From positions 1 to 64,000 of the forward strand of contig JAJGOT010001121.1 in NCBI GenBank assembly GCA_022457155.1: a stretch of DNA of 64,000 nucleotides, written 5' to 3'. A model generated the notes under the pieces. That model was not told the DNA's origin and searched no databases. It saw only the letters and a list, made by a program, of their open reading frames with translations. The translations under genes were made by a program, and so were the position numbers. Each line of letters starts with the position of its first letter. Positions within the stretch are counted from its first letter, which is position 1. Below, one piece after another: positions 1-11,844 of the stretch. This stretch comes from Cladopsammia gracilis (taxonomy: Eukaryota; Cnidaria; Anthozoa; Scleractinia; Dendrophylliidae).

Positions 1-1547
1 GGAAAGCGATATTAAAATGACGGGATGCGGGATTCTCATAAAATAGGTGCGGGAATGCGGGATCAGGACCCCCCCTTCCAGACCCTGTGCGCTCGGTCCT
101 TACGCCATGACCTCGAGCCAAATATTTTCCCATCCGGCCCTCCCACTTAGCCAATATGTACATATTATTTCATTTATATCTGGTGAATACCAAAAATAAA
201 TATGCACAGCGGGGGTTTGTATTCACTTGTATGTTTTTATAACAAGACAGTTTTCAAAGCGTCGTGGGTCAGTTTAGTGTTGCCAATAGACGATTTGTTT
301 CACATTTCGGTAATAAGGGGTAATAAATTCGTATTCTTTAATGAACAGCTGCATCATAATGGTGGAAGAAAAGAAAAATACAAACAATGCCAGTTTTGCT
401 GGGAGTCCTGTGACCATGCTGTGTACACAGTCTCGTTGCGTGACATGAACGGCTCATGATCAGTTCCTTGTTCGTTTTGAACTGCCAACTTTGTTAAACT
501 CACTTGCCACTATAGACACTTCAAACGTTCAAATCGTCACGCTTTATTTTGCAATCAAGTCCAATGTATATAATAGCTGAATGGAAGCTGAAATACTGTG
601 GCTGGAACTGTCGAGAAAAGCGATGTTTCCGAGAAAGTGCCTTCGGCAACATTTACTGGTTGCGTGATTTGATAAACCTGTTGGAGCGAAGATGGCCATT
701 TGAAACAAAAATAGGGATAAAACCAACCTTCAACCACTGGCTATGCAAGGTAAGCTCGTTATACTATGTCTCTGATCTAGTATGGTGTAAAGCGATAAGT
801 TTTCGTCGGAATTTTGGCTTCAATAACAACAAGCGTAATTCGATTATTTGCGGTTGTTGACAAGTCGATGTTGTGATTTCCTCGAAATGACACGGGCTTT
901 TTCTTTGAAGTAGTTAAGAGGCCCAAACGTTTTTTAGTTTCCTTAAAAAGAGCACTATATCCATGTTTCCAAAACCGCAATTTAAAGCGATTCTGAGTTA
1001 TACCGCATAGGGAAAATATTTCTTGAAAAACTGCTCCAAAATGCAATTTTTAAATAATGAAATATGAGCGATTTTCAAACACTCACCGTTAATTCAGAAA
1101 TTTAAGTACAAAGCCTGTTATTAGCTCAAATCATTTGTTAATGCCTCCTACACAATTGCTCAAATTTGGGAAAGCCTTGCTTCCCTGTGCGCTTTTAACG
1201 AGATCAGTTCTTGTACTCATATTCATCGCTTTCATTTCAACCATTTCATGGCGATGGGGTCCGTTACAGGTTTTGAGAATTTTCTTGAAATCAAAAATAG
1301 ATTTGCACAAAAAAAATCCCACCACAGTTACTGACTTTCCATAGGGTATCTCTGAACTGAATATGACGGTAGGGAATTTTCGAAGCATGTGCCACATTTT
1401 TCTGATCTCACGCGGTCTCCAGAGAAATTATCTCTTAAGTGCAAGGGATAATTCTTATCGTCTTGTTGCTTCACAAAAATTGCTGCTTTTTTATGTTACA
1501 TTTAAACATACGACAAATGTTTCGTATGCATGCGCATGACGTACGTT
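1..1547. other. Intergenic DNA, no gene supported
   Basis: The first 70 bases hold short near-repeats of a GCGGGAT-type word followed by a C-run. Scattered open frames up to 103 codons show no recognisable motif. One of them (around 549-747) ends at a plausible splice donor (AAG then GTAAGC near 748) but has no supporting neighbour exon, so no gene is called. Confidence 0.5.
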
Positions 1548-1551
1548 TTAA

Positions 1552-2085
1552 AGGGAACCTCGGCTGAAAAACAGTTTTAGAGCCAAAGTATTCGTAATGG
1601 TTATATTTAACTCGTGCCGGGGTTTCTAGTCGGTATATCCGTAACTGTTTACTGAATGCGAAGTGTTCTTTTCTCAGTTTAAATTTCCCGCGCGCCGCCA
1701 TGTTTTCTTTATGGTAATTTTTGACGTCATTGCGTTGTCGAAGATGTCAATACGGAGTTTACAGAAGAAGACTTCGCGGTAAAACCGGACAATATTCAGC
1801 CAAAGATGCATTAAAAGCATATATATATTTAGAAATTTACGCGATGTTGACTTAAACCGTCGTTGAAAGCTCACGACAACGCAATGACGTCTTAATTTCC
1901 CATCAAACTTTGCGAAAACAAACATAGCGGCGCGCGGGAAATTTGAGAGAAAAAAAATGCAGAAACAAAATGAAAAAAAAAAAGAGTTAAAGATTTGTGA
2001 TCACCTTCAAAACCCGTAAACCAGTTAAACAATGACACGAACTGATGATCTAGAAGATGAATATGTTTTCTAGCCGAGATTCCCT
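1552..2085. mobile_element. Short inverted-repeat element with TTAA target duplication
   Basis: The two ends read AGGGAAYCTCGGCT inward in inverted orientation. Each is flanked directly by TTAA (1548-1551 and 2086-2089). A second, inner inverted repeat around TTTCCCGCGCGCCGC and GACGTCATTGCGTTGTCG (about 1680-1742 against 1880-1945) makes most of the 534 bp self-complementary. TTAA duplications are typical of piggyBac and Kolobok superfamilies. No transposase is encoded, so this is a non-autonomous MITE. The superfamily is inferred. Confidence 0.75.
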
Positions 2086-2844
2086 TTAAGTAATTTGGTG
2101 TATAAGTCAATCCTGTAATTCTTCTATCTAGGTGAACGTTGCTTTTATACACAGCATACAACTTGAGGCCGAATTTGTCGAGATTCTGTAAAAATATGAA
2201 CTATTTTTGATTTAGAGATCTTCCAAGGCTTAAGCAAAACATTGATCTCTCGCGCTCCACATTTAATTTATTCCACATTTTATTGCCGCTTCTTTGCAAT
2301 GCCTCATTTATACTCATCAGACTAAAAGAAATTTAGACTTCGGGACTGGACTTTTGTGGATTATGGACTATTGAATGCGTGGCATATTAAAGTCGATTTT
2401 TACTGATTTCATTGCTTTTAAAAGTAGCCTTTTCAAATGTAACAGAAATAATTCAAGGTTTGGGAAGTAGACGAGTGTAAATAGTCAAAGCGAGTAGAGA
2501 AAAATGCCACAAAACAGGAACTATTGCCACAAAATAGCACAATTGACCCATTCCATGTTTTATAACCAGAAGAAGCTTTTCCATAAAATGGTACGTGAAG
2601 GATAAATCAGGATAAAGCCAAGCAAATAAATTACTGTAGCGATTGAATTTTTATGAAGATGGTTTCTCTTTCAAAACAATCTTCGTTGTGGAGAGTTTTG
2701 ATTTCCGTCCAACGTCCAGAATTCAGACGTTCCACTCAAGCCATGGAATGAATGCATCTGTGTCAGGCCTTCCTTCCCTTCCCTCCTCCCACCCTCCCCT
2801 CCCCTTCTTATCTTGTTTAAAATATACCATAAAACTTTATTACG

Positions 2845-3440
2845 CATGCGCATGAGCATAGGCTACTTGGAGCCTCTTGTTATCATTTGTGTCACAAGTT
2901 AGTGCATGCAAATTTATGCATGTATATTTTTTATCAATATTTTTTGTGTCACGATTGTGCACTTCCGGTTCTAAACAACGTTAGCAAAACAGCGTTACTG
3001 AACTAACTGAAGTGTCGCGACACCGTCTCTTTCAACCCTCGTTACATTGCTAATGTTCACGTTAGGTGTATAACACAATGCAGAATCATTGGCTTCCTTG
3101 TGGTAGAGCCTTCATTTATAAAACATTCAATAGTAACAAGAACGATGACTGAATGAAAGGAGTAACTCTACTCCATGTCGGACATCTTCTTATCTTGTTT
3201 GCTTTCAGATACACAGTTTCTTTTTAAAATATACGATGAATATTTGTTACGCATGCGCATAACATCCGTTTTGCGATATATTGGGCAAACTGCTGTGGAA
3301 GTCTTTCTGTGAACGAAACGTTTTTATTTATAGTATAGAACATGAGGCCAATAGTTTAGATTTTTAGAACGTTTTGTAGAAGTTGCATAAAACTTTCTTA
3401 CTTATGCGCATGAGTATAGGATACTTGGAGCCTCTTGTTC
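2845..3440 (-). repeat. Degenerate copies of a dispersed GCATGCGCATGAG-end repeat
   Basis: The words TACGCATGCGCATGAG and GGAGCCTCTTGTT occur at 2845-2880 and again, altered, at 3245-3260 and 3400-3440. The stretch 2990-3260 is clearly related on the minus strand to the fuller copies at 28569-29041 and 43365-43832: the GTCCGACATGGAG and TTCATTCAGTCATCGTTC blocks are recognisable in all three. It looks like an old, internally rearranged copy with no coding capacity. Confidence 0.55.
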
Positions 3441-3921
3441 CTTAGAAAATTTATCTTTCAATTTAAAACTATTTGTGTAACATGATGTTTCTTTGTAGGT
3501 AAGACATAGTATACAAAAGGCGTGCGTTAAGACCCAATGATCTCAACGAATGTTTGCCAAACATGGCGAAATGAACGCTGTTTGTTGAAAATTCAAGATT
3601 TTAAAGCTATATAAAAAGATGATAAATAAAGAAAGATGTTAAATGATTAGTAATGAAATGAGAAAGATGTAATCAAACCAATAAAAATGTTATAATATTT
3701 GCATATTTCATTTATTTCCCGTGTCTGCCACCAATATCATGATCTCATCTACAGCTTTTTAAAAAATAAATCTGTAACTCTACAGATCAGCTTCTGTATT
3801 GTTATGTTGACTCACTTTCATTATTTTCAATTAGATTACTTTTCCCTGCCTCGAATAGCGTATCTTTGCTAATTTGCAGGGCAACTGTATTTTGGTCTGT
3901 TTGTTGTTGTTGTTTGTTGTT
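3441..3921. other. AT-rich intergenic DNA
   Basis: No coding region seen. A roughly 50-bp block (AAATAAAGAAAGATG...AATGAAATGAG, about 3618-3665) recurs diverged at 4034-4075, inside the next element. Confidence 0.4.
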
Positions 3922-4651
3922 ATCATGTCACGAGCGTGGGACAAAGAAAAAACTCTGAGTCTCCGGCAGGAATCGAACCAATGACCCTCTGCACACCGGT
4001 CGGATGTTCTTTCCTTTGAGTTACGCTACTCAAATAAAGAAAGACGGTAAATGATCAGTAATGAAATGAGTCACGAATGGGGACTCTGAAAGAAACTTAA
4101 TCTCAGTCTTCGACAGGAATCGAACCAATGACCCTCTGCCCCGGGGGGTACTCCCTATAATGGGCTATACAGGGATGCTCCGCCCGAAAGGGGTACCTTT
4201 TTTAGGCTGGAGGTATATGAATGGGTCGTGATTTCACGAGTTGAAGTATATAAAAGGGTAGGGATTTCATGAAGAATAGGAAAGGGTACCGAAAACACGC
4301 CGTGGAGGCGTAGAAAAGGTAGGGAAAACTGCCATTTAAGTCTTATAAAAAGGGCCTTTCAAAATATATCAAACAGACGCACGTAAAGGCTATATGAATG
4401 GGGTACCATTTTCATTGAAAGGTGTATGAAAGGGGTACCATTTTCAATGAAAGGTATATGAAAGGGGTACCTTTTCTGTCAAAAACGGTATATGAAAGGG
4501 TAAGGGTTTGAACCTCGGGGCGGAGCATCCCCGTACAAAACTTTGTTGAGTTCCCCCCCCCCCCCGGCCCTCTGCACACCGGTCGGCTGTTCTCGCCTTT
4601 GAGCTGCGCTACTCAAATTATTTTTCCTTTGTCCCATGCTCGTGACATGAT
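3922..4651. mobile_element. TIR-bounded repeat containing tRNA-like modules
   Basis: The ends form a 25-bp inverted repeat beginning ATCATGTCACGAGC (3922-3946 against 4627-4651). Inside are two directly repeated tRNA-like segments on the minus strand, each with a B-box-like GGTTCGATTCC and a GTAACTCAAAGG-type 5' part (about 3957-4034, and 4100-4139 continuing at 4568-4620). The second is split by the hAT-like element at 4140-4567. Likely a non-autonomous repeat that carries or duplicated a tRNA-derived module. Transposition class unknown. Confidence 0.6.
4140..4567 (+). mobile_element. hAT-like MITE, 8-bp target duplication
   Basis: The octamer CCCTCTGC lies at 4132-4139 and again at 4568-4575. 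Removing the intervening 428 bp restores a continuous tRNA-like repeat, so the insertion is directly visible. The ends are G/C runs with imperfect inverted similarity (CCGGGGGG..ACTC). The interior repeats the theme AAAGGGGTACC..TATATGAA many times. A diverged reverse-orientation copy lies at 13020-13353. An 8-bp duplication points to hAT-type transposition (family knowledge). No coding capacity. Confidence 0.75.
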
Positions 4652-5563
4652 GAACATTCCATCTTTCATATAAAAAGATGTTGAAGTATTGAAATATTTA
4701 AACTTCCACTGCCACTGAGGCTCTTTTTATTTTTTATCCGTCTTCTTTCACCTTCAGCTTGAGATAACTGACACGTTCGTTATATTCCACATGGCTTGAT
4801 TTCCTTTGTTATCGTAGGGGATTATATTGACTAATCCCCGCTAATTATCAACTGTCTGAAAAGGTGTTGGCGGTTTTTGATTGTTACAGGCGAGTGCGGC
4901 AGTAGCCACGCAGCTCTTTAGAACCTCAAATTTCATTGGACCTGTATACCACGCAGCTCTATTGTTTTTAGGTCTAGGGTCTATTGTTAGCCATTGTTGT
5001 GTTGTTTGTTCTATTGTTTTCTCAGCTAATCAGAGAAGACCTTGTAAGAGCTGCGTACCGCCCCGAGTGCGGGGCTGAAACAATAGCAATACAATAGAAT
5101 ATATTCACCTCAACATATTCCCCCGACATATTCCCCTGACATATTCCCCTCTCAACACCCAAAGTTGCAAACAAAAATAACAGCAAAGCAAGAAAAATTA
5201 TTTCACCAACTTTAAGGTTTTCAGGTATTTTCACTGAAACTATTCTGAGTAAGAAACACGTCGTCTTCTGAGTCACTCATGTTTTCTAATGTTGGAGTGA
5301 ATAAAGCTCAGACACGACGCAAAACATGTTTGTTCTGTACGAATTTACCACTTGGAAATCCCAGTGCGTACGTTCAGCACTTTTATTCTATTGTTCTCCA
5401 CCTATACAAAGGCATTCCGATATATGCATTGCACAAAAGCGTTTGTTTGTCATTGGGGAGTCAACCTCGCCCATGTGGAATATTTAAGGGTTTTTTTTAG
5501 GCACCTCGTGGATACGTGATTTATTCACCTCTTTGCCTAAAAATAACTCCCTTACATATTCAT
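4652..5563. other. Intergenic DNA, no gene supported
   Basis: Contains a short tandem of a CATATTCCCC word (about 5107-5155). Open frames here are short and overlap on opposite strands, with no recognisable protein motif. Confidence 0.4.
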
Positions 5564-5567
5564 TTAA

Positions 5568-7207
5568 GGTGCCTCGACTGTTTTTTTTTGGCGACATAAC
5601 ATCCCAACTTTGAACGGCTGATACTTCACTGTCTGAGCTCGGTCAGGTAATCTGCTTCACACATATGAAAAAGTAGATTTGCTTGACATCGGTGTTACCA
5701 TAACAACGATCTGATGACGTCATGGTTTTTGCATATTAGTAATTTTCTCAACATCCAGACCTAAAAAAATTTGAAAAAATTCTGAGAGCGTTTTCGAATA
5801 AAATTGGGTTGAATGTTTTCCATAAAAAATTGAAAGATTTACATTAATTTCTGTTAATTCGTCGATGCCAGCGTTTTCCTGACAAATTGAAACAATATTT
5901 TTACCATATATTATTCATGTACAAAAAACTACATTCCTTAAAGGTTTCATCCTGTTTGCTTCACTAGATTGAAGTTGATGTTATCAAAAGCAATGTCTTA
6001 AATATGCTTATTTAACTCACAAAAGTAACACTTTTGTTACGGAAGCGTTTATTTAAAAACTAGTCGATGAAAGTTTTTAAAAATCTTTTGATCTTAAGTT
6101 TAACATGTAATACACTACCTCTGTAAATTTCAAGTGCATTGAATCAATTCGAGGGCGCGAAATAACATTCGTCTTCCAAAGTTCTATTGAGGTATTATCT
6201 GTTGTAAGCTGGTTTATTTCAGAACTTTCTCTTTTGGCTACATTCTACATATTTGTGCCCTTTTGAAACAACACGTTTGCCATGCCTGTTTGCTACGCTT
6301 TGGCAGCAGCAAAGCGTAGCAAACAGGCATGGCAAACGTGTTTGATAGCAATTAACATAAGGCTGCGGCCACGCACGTGTAACACGTTTAAATATGGGCT
6401 TGTGTTGAAGGAATAGCAAAATTGTTGATTTAATAGCACACAAATACGTAGAATGTAGGCAAAATAAACCAGCTGCCAGCAAATAATACGGCAATGAAAC
6501 TTTGAAAGACGAATGAAAAAGACCCCTGTACTTTTAATTTTATTTCGTGCTCTTAACATGATTCAATGCACTTGAAATTTACAGAGAGAGTGCATTATAT
6601 GTTGAACTTTAGACGTTCTCTTGCTTTAGATCAAAAGATTTTAAAAAATTTCATCGACTAGTTTTTAAATAAACGCTTCCCTAACAAAAGTTCTACTTCT
6701 GTAAGTAGAATAAACATATTTAAGACTTTGCTTCTGATCATCTAGTAAAGCAAATAGGAATAAACCTTCAAGGAATGTAGTTTTATGACACGTGAATAAT
6801 ATATGGTGAAAATATTGTTTCAATTTGTGAGGAAAACGCTGGCATCGACGAATTAACAGAAATTAGTGCAAATTTTTAATTTTTTTTATCGCAAATATTT
6901 AACCCAATTTTATTCGAAAACGCTCTCATAGAATTTGTTCAAACTTTGTATTCTTGAAGACCTACATCTAGAATTTAAGTGCATTACAGTCGTTTTAAAA
7001 GTTTAGGTCTAGATGTTGAGAAAATTACTACTGTGCAAAAGCCATAAAGTCATCAGATCGTTGTTATGGTAACACCGATGTCAATCAAATCTACTTTTTT
7101 TGAAAGTTCATTTCATCTCTAGTATATATATGAAGCAGCTTGCCTAACCGAGCTCAGACAGTGGAGTATTGGAATGTTGTGTCGCCAAAATACCCAGTCG
7201 AGCCACC
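5568..7207. mobile_element. Large palindromic TTAA-flanked element (1.64 kb)
   Basis: The whole interval is an imperfect palindrome with arms of about 0.75 kb. The GGTG(C/G)CTCGACTG ends at 5568 and 7207 are inverted and directly flanked by TTAA (5564-5567 and 7208-7211). Arms match through landmarks such as ATTCGTCGATGCCAGCG (5856-5872, inverse near 6838-6855). The centre is an almost perfect short hairpin (6270-6342). Its terminal GGTG next to TTAA is shared with elements at 40869-42628 and 62760-63244, suggesting one transposase family (Kolobok or piggyBac type, inferred). No transposase inside. Confidence 0.8.
6270..6342. repeat. Near-perfect 32-bp-arm hairpin
   Basis: Arms 6270-6301 and 6311-6342 are exact reverse complements around the 9-nt spacer GGCAGCAGC. 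It is the centre of the palindromic element at 5568-7207. A transcript would fold into a long perfect stem, but nothing shows that it is expressed. Confidence 0.85.
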
Positions 7208-7496
7208 TTAAGACGGCTGACTTTAATGTTTTTTTCAGATTTCAATCCACACTAAAACGGTTTGTCCGCTGACCATAACTTTCTGCCCGTATGCTCAGAT
7301 GGGCTGCACAATGAAGGTAATACTAAATTAACTAAGGGATAAGAATTGGTGGACAAATCGTGAAACAGCATTTTTATTTAATACGTTGCATCCTTATACG
7401 TACATGCGTTTTTTCTTATATTGTTCTTTAATTAATTGACCCCAGGTGCTGTAATCCTCTAACTTTACATCGTGCATAAATAAAGGTCATATCTGA

Positions 7497-7560
7497 ATAA
7501 TAATAATAAAAATAATAATAATAATAATAAATGTTATTGTTATTATTATTATTACTACTA

Positions 7561-7604
<44 letters not shown>

Positions 7605-7605
7605 G
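7497..7605. repeat. (AAT)n/(ATT)n microsatellite
   Basis: An AAT-type run (7497-7530) is followed by an ATT-type run to 7605, so the block is also self-complementary. The polyasparagine/polytyrosine frame across it is an artefact. Confidence 0.95.
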
Positions 7606-7754
7606 CAATAGGAATTCACCCTGCAATTTTATCTCTTAAGGCCTGTCTTGCAAAAGAGCTAAGGCCCGGTTCAAACGTCGAATCTCGCATGTGCCGAATC
7701 TAATGCAAATGAGCAAGAACAAAAAACCCTGGAATACGACCTATTGGCGTTGGT

Positions 7755-10318
7755 GAGGTCCTGAGGCGAAATGTTGGAAAAACTATTGCTGGATTTTTGA
7801 AGGAAGAGATCAAAGAGGCAGCGGGCCCCCTTCAGGTTTGCGCAAGCCGTACCGCAGGCTCAGAGGCCGCGATACATGCTATGAGTCAAGTGTTTGTAGA
7901 GGAAGGAACAGATGGTATTTTATTGATAAATGCAAGAAATGCCTAGCTTTAACCAAATGAACAGATCCGTCGCCTTACATGACATCCAGATAACCTGCAA
8001 GGAAATGTCACTTACATCATTAACACCTACAGAACCCCCTCGTGGCTCTTTATTTGCGGTGGAGGTGAGATATTAGAGACCTTAAGATTGAGGTTTTCCC
8101 CTTAAACCGCAAACCACAAACGTCGGCCAGCAGTTTACAGTTCGGAGTTCGCCGTATGAACAAAATCTGGGCTTAAGATTGAGGGTTTCTTTTTACCTAT
8201 GCGTATTACCGGAGCCATCTAGGAAACAGAGTATACATTCATGCATATACATTCTTCAATCACATATCATCAGAAACTGGCTTTTGTTTTACTTTATTTA
8301 TCGTAGTTTAACCACAAAGTAATCCGACTGGCAAATCAGTTCCAAAACAAATAGCCGGCTGCCATGTTTGTTCACATTCGTTCGTTCACTTCTCTTTAAG
8401 CTGAGAAATCGTCTTCAAAATTACGTTTCTATGAAAAAGAATTCGATAATTAATTAGCGAAAGAGTTCTAAAAAGTAGTATTTCCTCTCAAACGTGGGAT
8501 TGTGATGTTTTAGGGTGCAAAAAAACCTTGCGGTAAACCACTTACCTCTAGAGCCTGGTCTAGCCGTACAAACGTGAACCTCAAACCGCAAACCTGACGG
8601 CAAGGCACTGGTCACGTGACTTCTTGACGTTCGCGGTTCGCGGGAAATGCCGAAAAACCTCGATCTTAAGGTCTCTATTATCACAGGAAGGTACGACGCA
8701 GGGGGATCCCTTGGCCATGCCCTGGTACTCGGTCAATACATCTATCATCATTCCAGAGCTTAAGGACAAGCACCCCAGGTGTTAAACAAGTATGGTTAGC
8801 CGACGACTCTGCGGGGGGTGGACAAATTGTGCCGTTGTATAACTGGTACAACCACCTGAGTCAGGAAGGAAAGAAGTATGGTTATCTAGTGAATGGATCA
8901 AAGAGCTGGCTGATTGTCAAGTAAGGCGTACTTACAGATGAGGCAAAGAGGGTATTTGGAGATGAGGTCAATGTTACAACTGAAGGTCAGCGTCACTTAG
9001 GGGCCGTCATCGGATCTCAAGAGTTCAAAGATCAATATTGTCGGGAAAAAATCCTTGGATGGAAAGGAGAACTCGAAGCACTATCTGAGATAGCAAGGAG
9101 CCAGCCTCATGCAGCCTACACTGTTTTCTCGAAGGGTTACAAATCAAAGTTTACCTATTTCATGCGCACAATAGAGTCGTTTGAAGATTACGTTGACCCT
9201 ATCCAAGAGGCGATCGACGACTTACTTCTCCCAACACTATTCGGTCAAACGGAGCCCCTCCCTAGTGATCTGCGTCATCTCGTTACTTTGACACCCGCTG
9301 AAGGAGGGCTAGGCGTACCCGACTTACGGTTTGAAGCTCCACAGCAGTTTGCTGCTTCTACGTTAATAACAGCACCGCACGTAGATTCTATTACCACACA
9401 GAGCATGTTCATGATGGCAGGCGAGAAATCCGCGGAGGAGTTAAAAAGACAATATCAAGCCTTGAAAACTGCGTCGGTGAAATCGAGAATGGAAAGTGTT
9501 GATTCCACTCTACCCTCGGATCTGCTGCGGTCAGTTAACCAATCGAGAGACAAGGGTGCGAGCCCATGGCTTACTGCAGTGCCTCTTGTCGATCAAGGCT
9601 TAGTGCTGAATAAACAAGAATTCAGAGACTCTCTGCGTTTAAGGTATAATATGCCCCTGTCCGACTTACCAAATAAGTGCGCTTGTGCATGGTGAGAAGT
9701 ATACCGTCTGCCATGCCCTGTCATGCAAAAAGGGAGGTTTCGTGGCGCAGAGACACGATGGTGTTCGCAACCTACTTACCTCACTTATTGCACCAACGTT
9801 GAAGTCGAACCACAACTACAACCTCTCGATAATGAGCGATTCAACATCAGAACCGCGGTAACAAGCCCGGAGGCAAGACTGGACTTTAAGGCAGGGGGCT
9901 TTTCGTCTTGTGGAGTTACAGCATTTTTTTATGTCAGAGTAACGCATGTTAACCCCAAGTGCAACCAGGGAAAAGAAACATCCACAATCTTTAAGGAGCA
10001 GGAGGAGGAGAAAAAGCGAAAGTACCAACAGAAGGTGCTAGACGTTGAAATGGGATCTTTCACACCCCTAGTTTTTGGTGGGATGGGAGCCGACTGCAAC
10101 TGCTTTCTCAAACGCCTAGCCGAGAGGCTCTCAGAAAAGAATGAGGAACCCTATCACATTACTATTACTTGGATTAGAACATTGCTTTCTTTTGAGATTT
10201 TAAGGTCGGTACACACATGCGTAAGAGGTGCTAGGACACCTTTCCACAAAATTCCACAAGGAGATTTCATTGATGACTGCCGTTTAAACGCTACCCAAGC
10301 GTGTGTGATAATGGCGTG
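7755..10318 (+). pseudogene. Broken reverse transcriptase with CCHC and possible restriction-like nuclease domain
   Basis: A polymerase-like core is readable in pieces. A LLINARNAFN motif (about 7918-7950) matches RT block A. The TQGDP motif (about 8697-8711) matches RT block B but is separated by an insertion at 8075-8676. LADDSAGGG (about 8794-8822) carries the catalytic Asp pair. Open frames 9162-9695 and 9723-10319 give the thumb and C-terminal part. A C-x-C...H-x4-C zinc pattern lies near 9676-9730, and an ARLDFKAG...FFYVRV stretch (about 9870-9945) resembles a restriction-like nuclease core. At least two frameshifts (about 9690 and 9790) and several stops break it. The 5' part is missing. 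This resembles an orphan RT family I recall in corals and some protists. Name uncertain. Confidence 0.7.
8075..8676. mobile_element. 602-bp MITE inserted in the RT catalytic core
   Basis: TIRs starting AGAGACCTTAAGAT (about 23 bp) lie at 8075 and, inverted, ending at 8676. A 3-bp direct ATT flanks both sides (8072-8074 and 8677-8679). Deleting the insert and one ATT exactly rejoins the RT reading frame across the GGG-to-TTQGDP segment, which fixes the boundaries to the base. A 3-bp duplication is seen in PIF/Harbinger-type elements, though ATT is not their usual TWA target. Superfamily left open. No transposase inside. Confidence 0.85.
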
Positions 10319-10629
10319 AGCTCGTTAATTTAGTTTATTTGAAATGAACCGTTTTTTTAATTGATTTTTTTTTCTTTTTTTCGAATATACGATATATGTT
10401 TAATGGAATGAACTTTCGTAATCGAAATTAAGTGTCCTTTTTTTAATCGAAAGGAATAATGTAAATAGTGTTGAACAGTTTTTTTAAAAGAAATTAATTG
10501 TAAAATAAGATTTTTTAGTTAGCTTTGTTATCAATAAAAGATTTAGTTTTATTAATGAGCAAGAACAATAGATTTTGCTCATTTGCATTAGATTCGGCAC
10601 ATGTGAGGTTCGACGTTTGAACCGGGCCT

Positions 10630-10982
10630 ATCGAGGGCCCAAGACAAAACAATGCATGCGACAAAGAGCAGCAAACTACACAGGTGATTTTACTAACTCT
10701 GATGTTAACGAATTGTTAGGGTTAATATTACTTTAATACAAAAATAACATGAAGGTATATTTGTAGTTTTTAGCATAAAATAGCAAAAATTAAAAATAGA
10801 ATATGGCTCTTAAATTAGAAATTCTTTATATTTTGGTTTATTGGTTTAAGATTGTTGAAAAAAGCCCGCCGCGATTAGCCTTTACTATTTGCGGATGGTG
10901 TCAATTCTGTACATATATGAAAATCAAATAAAATTGTTGTTTTTGTTGTTGTTGTAATTATAATCAATGATAATTTTTTTTG
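10630..10982. other. Non-coding flank shared with the 33-kb TRAF copy
   Basis: The stretch around 10770-10870 (with TTGGTTTATTGGTTTAAGAT) is the inverse counterpart of about 33268-33330. It marks the upstream edge of a segmental duplication containing the MATH exon. It ends in the T-rich tract and CAG acceptor at 10980-10982. Confidence 0.5.
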
Positions 10983-11651
10983 CAGATTCAGCGAAGAGAA
11001 GTTGAATCACATCTTGAAAAGACCACCAGACTTCATCTTGACTTGGCTTGTGTGAAGTTGAGCGACACACAAGAGGAGTTTAAAGAGACCACAAGAAAAC
11101 TCGAAGAAAAGTTCAAAGAGACCACAAGAAAACTTGAGGAGAAGGTCGATGTTCTTGAAAAAATAATGCAATGTTCGGAAGAACACAATTATTTTAAGTG
11201 GAAGACCAGTCGCTTCAGTGAAGCGTTGAGAAAAGCCAAAAGTAGAGAAAAAATTGTAATATATAGTGAGCCATTTTACAGATATGGGTATAAATGTAGA
11301 TTACATTTGTATCCAAATGGTTTCGGCATTGGAGAAAACACTCACCTCTCGATAGGCATGAATATAATAAAGGGGGAACACGATGACATCTTACCCTGGC
11401 CTTTCCATAAAAAGGTGACGTGTACGTTGATTGATCAACAAGAAGATGCAACCAACAGGAAGAACATTGTTGAGTTCTTTATAGAAGACCCTGAAGACCC
11501 TGAAAAAAAGAAGTTCTTTACGAAGCCTGTGACAAATGTGAACCCTGGGTTGGGCTTCAGTAAGTTTATATCACACAAGAAATTAAAGGAAAGGCGTTTC
11601 ATTTTTGACGACACGATAATTATTCAATGTCAAGTCTCTCCACCACAATAG
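10983..11651 (+). CDS. TRAF-family terminal exon: coiled coil plus MATH/TRAF-C domain
   Basis: Starts right after an acceptor (T-run then TGCAG at 10978-10982) and runs 222 codons to TAG. The first half is a coiled coil with two copies of an 11-residue FKETTRKLEEK-like unit. The second half is a TRAF-C/MATH domain: FKWK, FSEAL, a YGYKCRLHLYPNG block, THLSI, LPWPF, TLIDQQ and a final FDDTIIIQ strand. This fold binds receptor tails in TNF-receptor/TLR-type signalling (family knowledge). No upstream RING or zinc-finger exon precedes it on this strand in the window, so it is either the last exon of a gene with distant 5' exons or an isolated duplicate. An inverted paralogue lies at 32365-33063. 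The frame is intact, but expression cannot be judged. Confidence 0.75.
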   Translation, partial: QIQRREVESHLEKTTRLHLDLACVKLSDTQEEFKETTRKLEEKFKETTRKLEEKVDVLEKIMQCSEEHNYFKWKTSRFSEALRKAKSREKIVIYSEPFYRYGYKCRLHLYPNGFGIGENTHLSIGMNIIKGEHDDILPWPFHKKVTCTLIDQQEDATNRKNIVEFFIEDPEDPEKKKFFTKPVTNVNPGLGFSKFISHKKLKERRFIFDDTIIIQCQVSPPQ

Positions 11652-11844
11652 CGGTGATTCCATTAAAACAAAAACAGCTGATCCAAACAATTACTTGGAT
11701 TTTTTGTGTAGGTACATTTAAAAAAAGTGACGTTTACGTCAGTCAGTCAGTCAATCAATCAATTAATTATTTAGACAAATAACGCCTAGTAGTCAGTAGA
11801 AACTCGTAAAAACGCGCACGTGTAAGTAAATAAATCTATCTTTT

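Larger units (their letters stand above)
7662..10629 (+). mobile_element. TIR-bounded element enclosing a reverse transcriptase
   Basis: A roughly 54-bp inverted repeat starting AGGCCCGGTTCAAACGTCGA lies at 7662-7715 and inverted at 10575-10629. It continues through GTGCCGAATCTAATGCAAAT. Between them is a 5'-truncated, mutated reverse transcriptase frame (7755-10318) followed by about 250 bp of AT-rich DNA with an AATAAA-like signal near 10533. The RT frame begins within about 40 bp of the left TIR. I see no convincing flanking duplication. Either a TIR element captured an RT segment, or this RT lineage has inverted termini. The sequence alone does not decide. Confidence 0.6.

Noticed and set aside
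7428..7619. Asparagine/tyrosine-rich open frame
   Set aside because: Direct translation of an AAT/ATT microsatellite.
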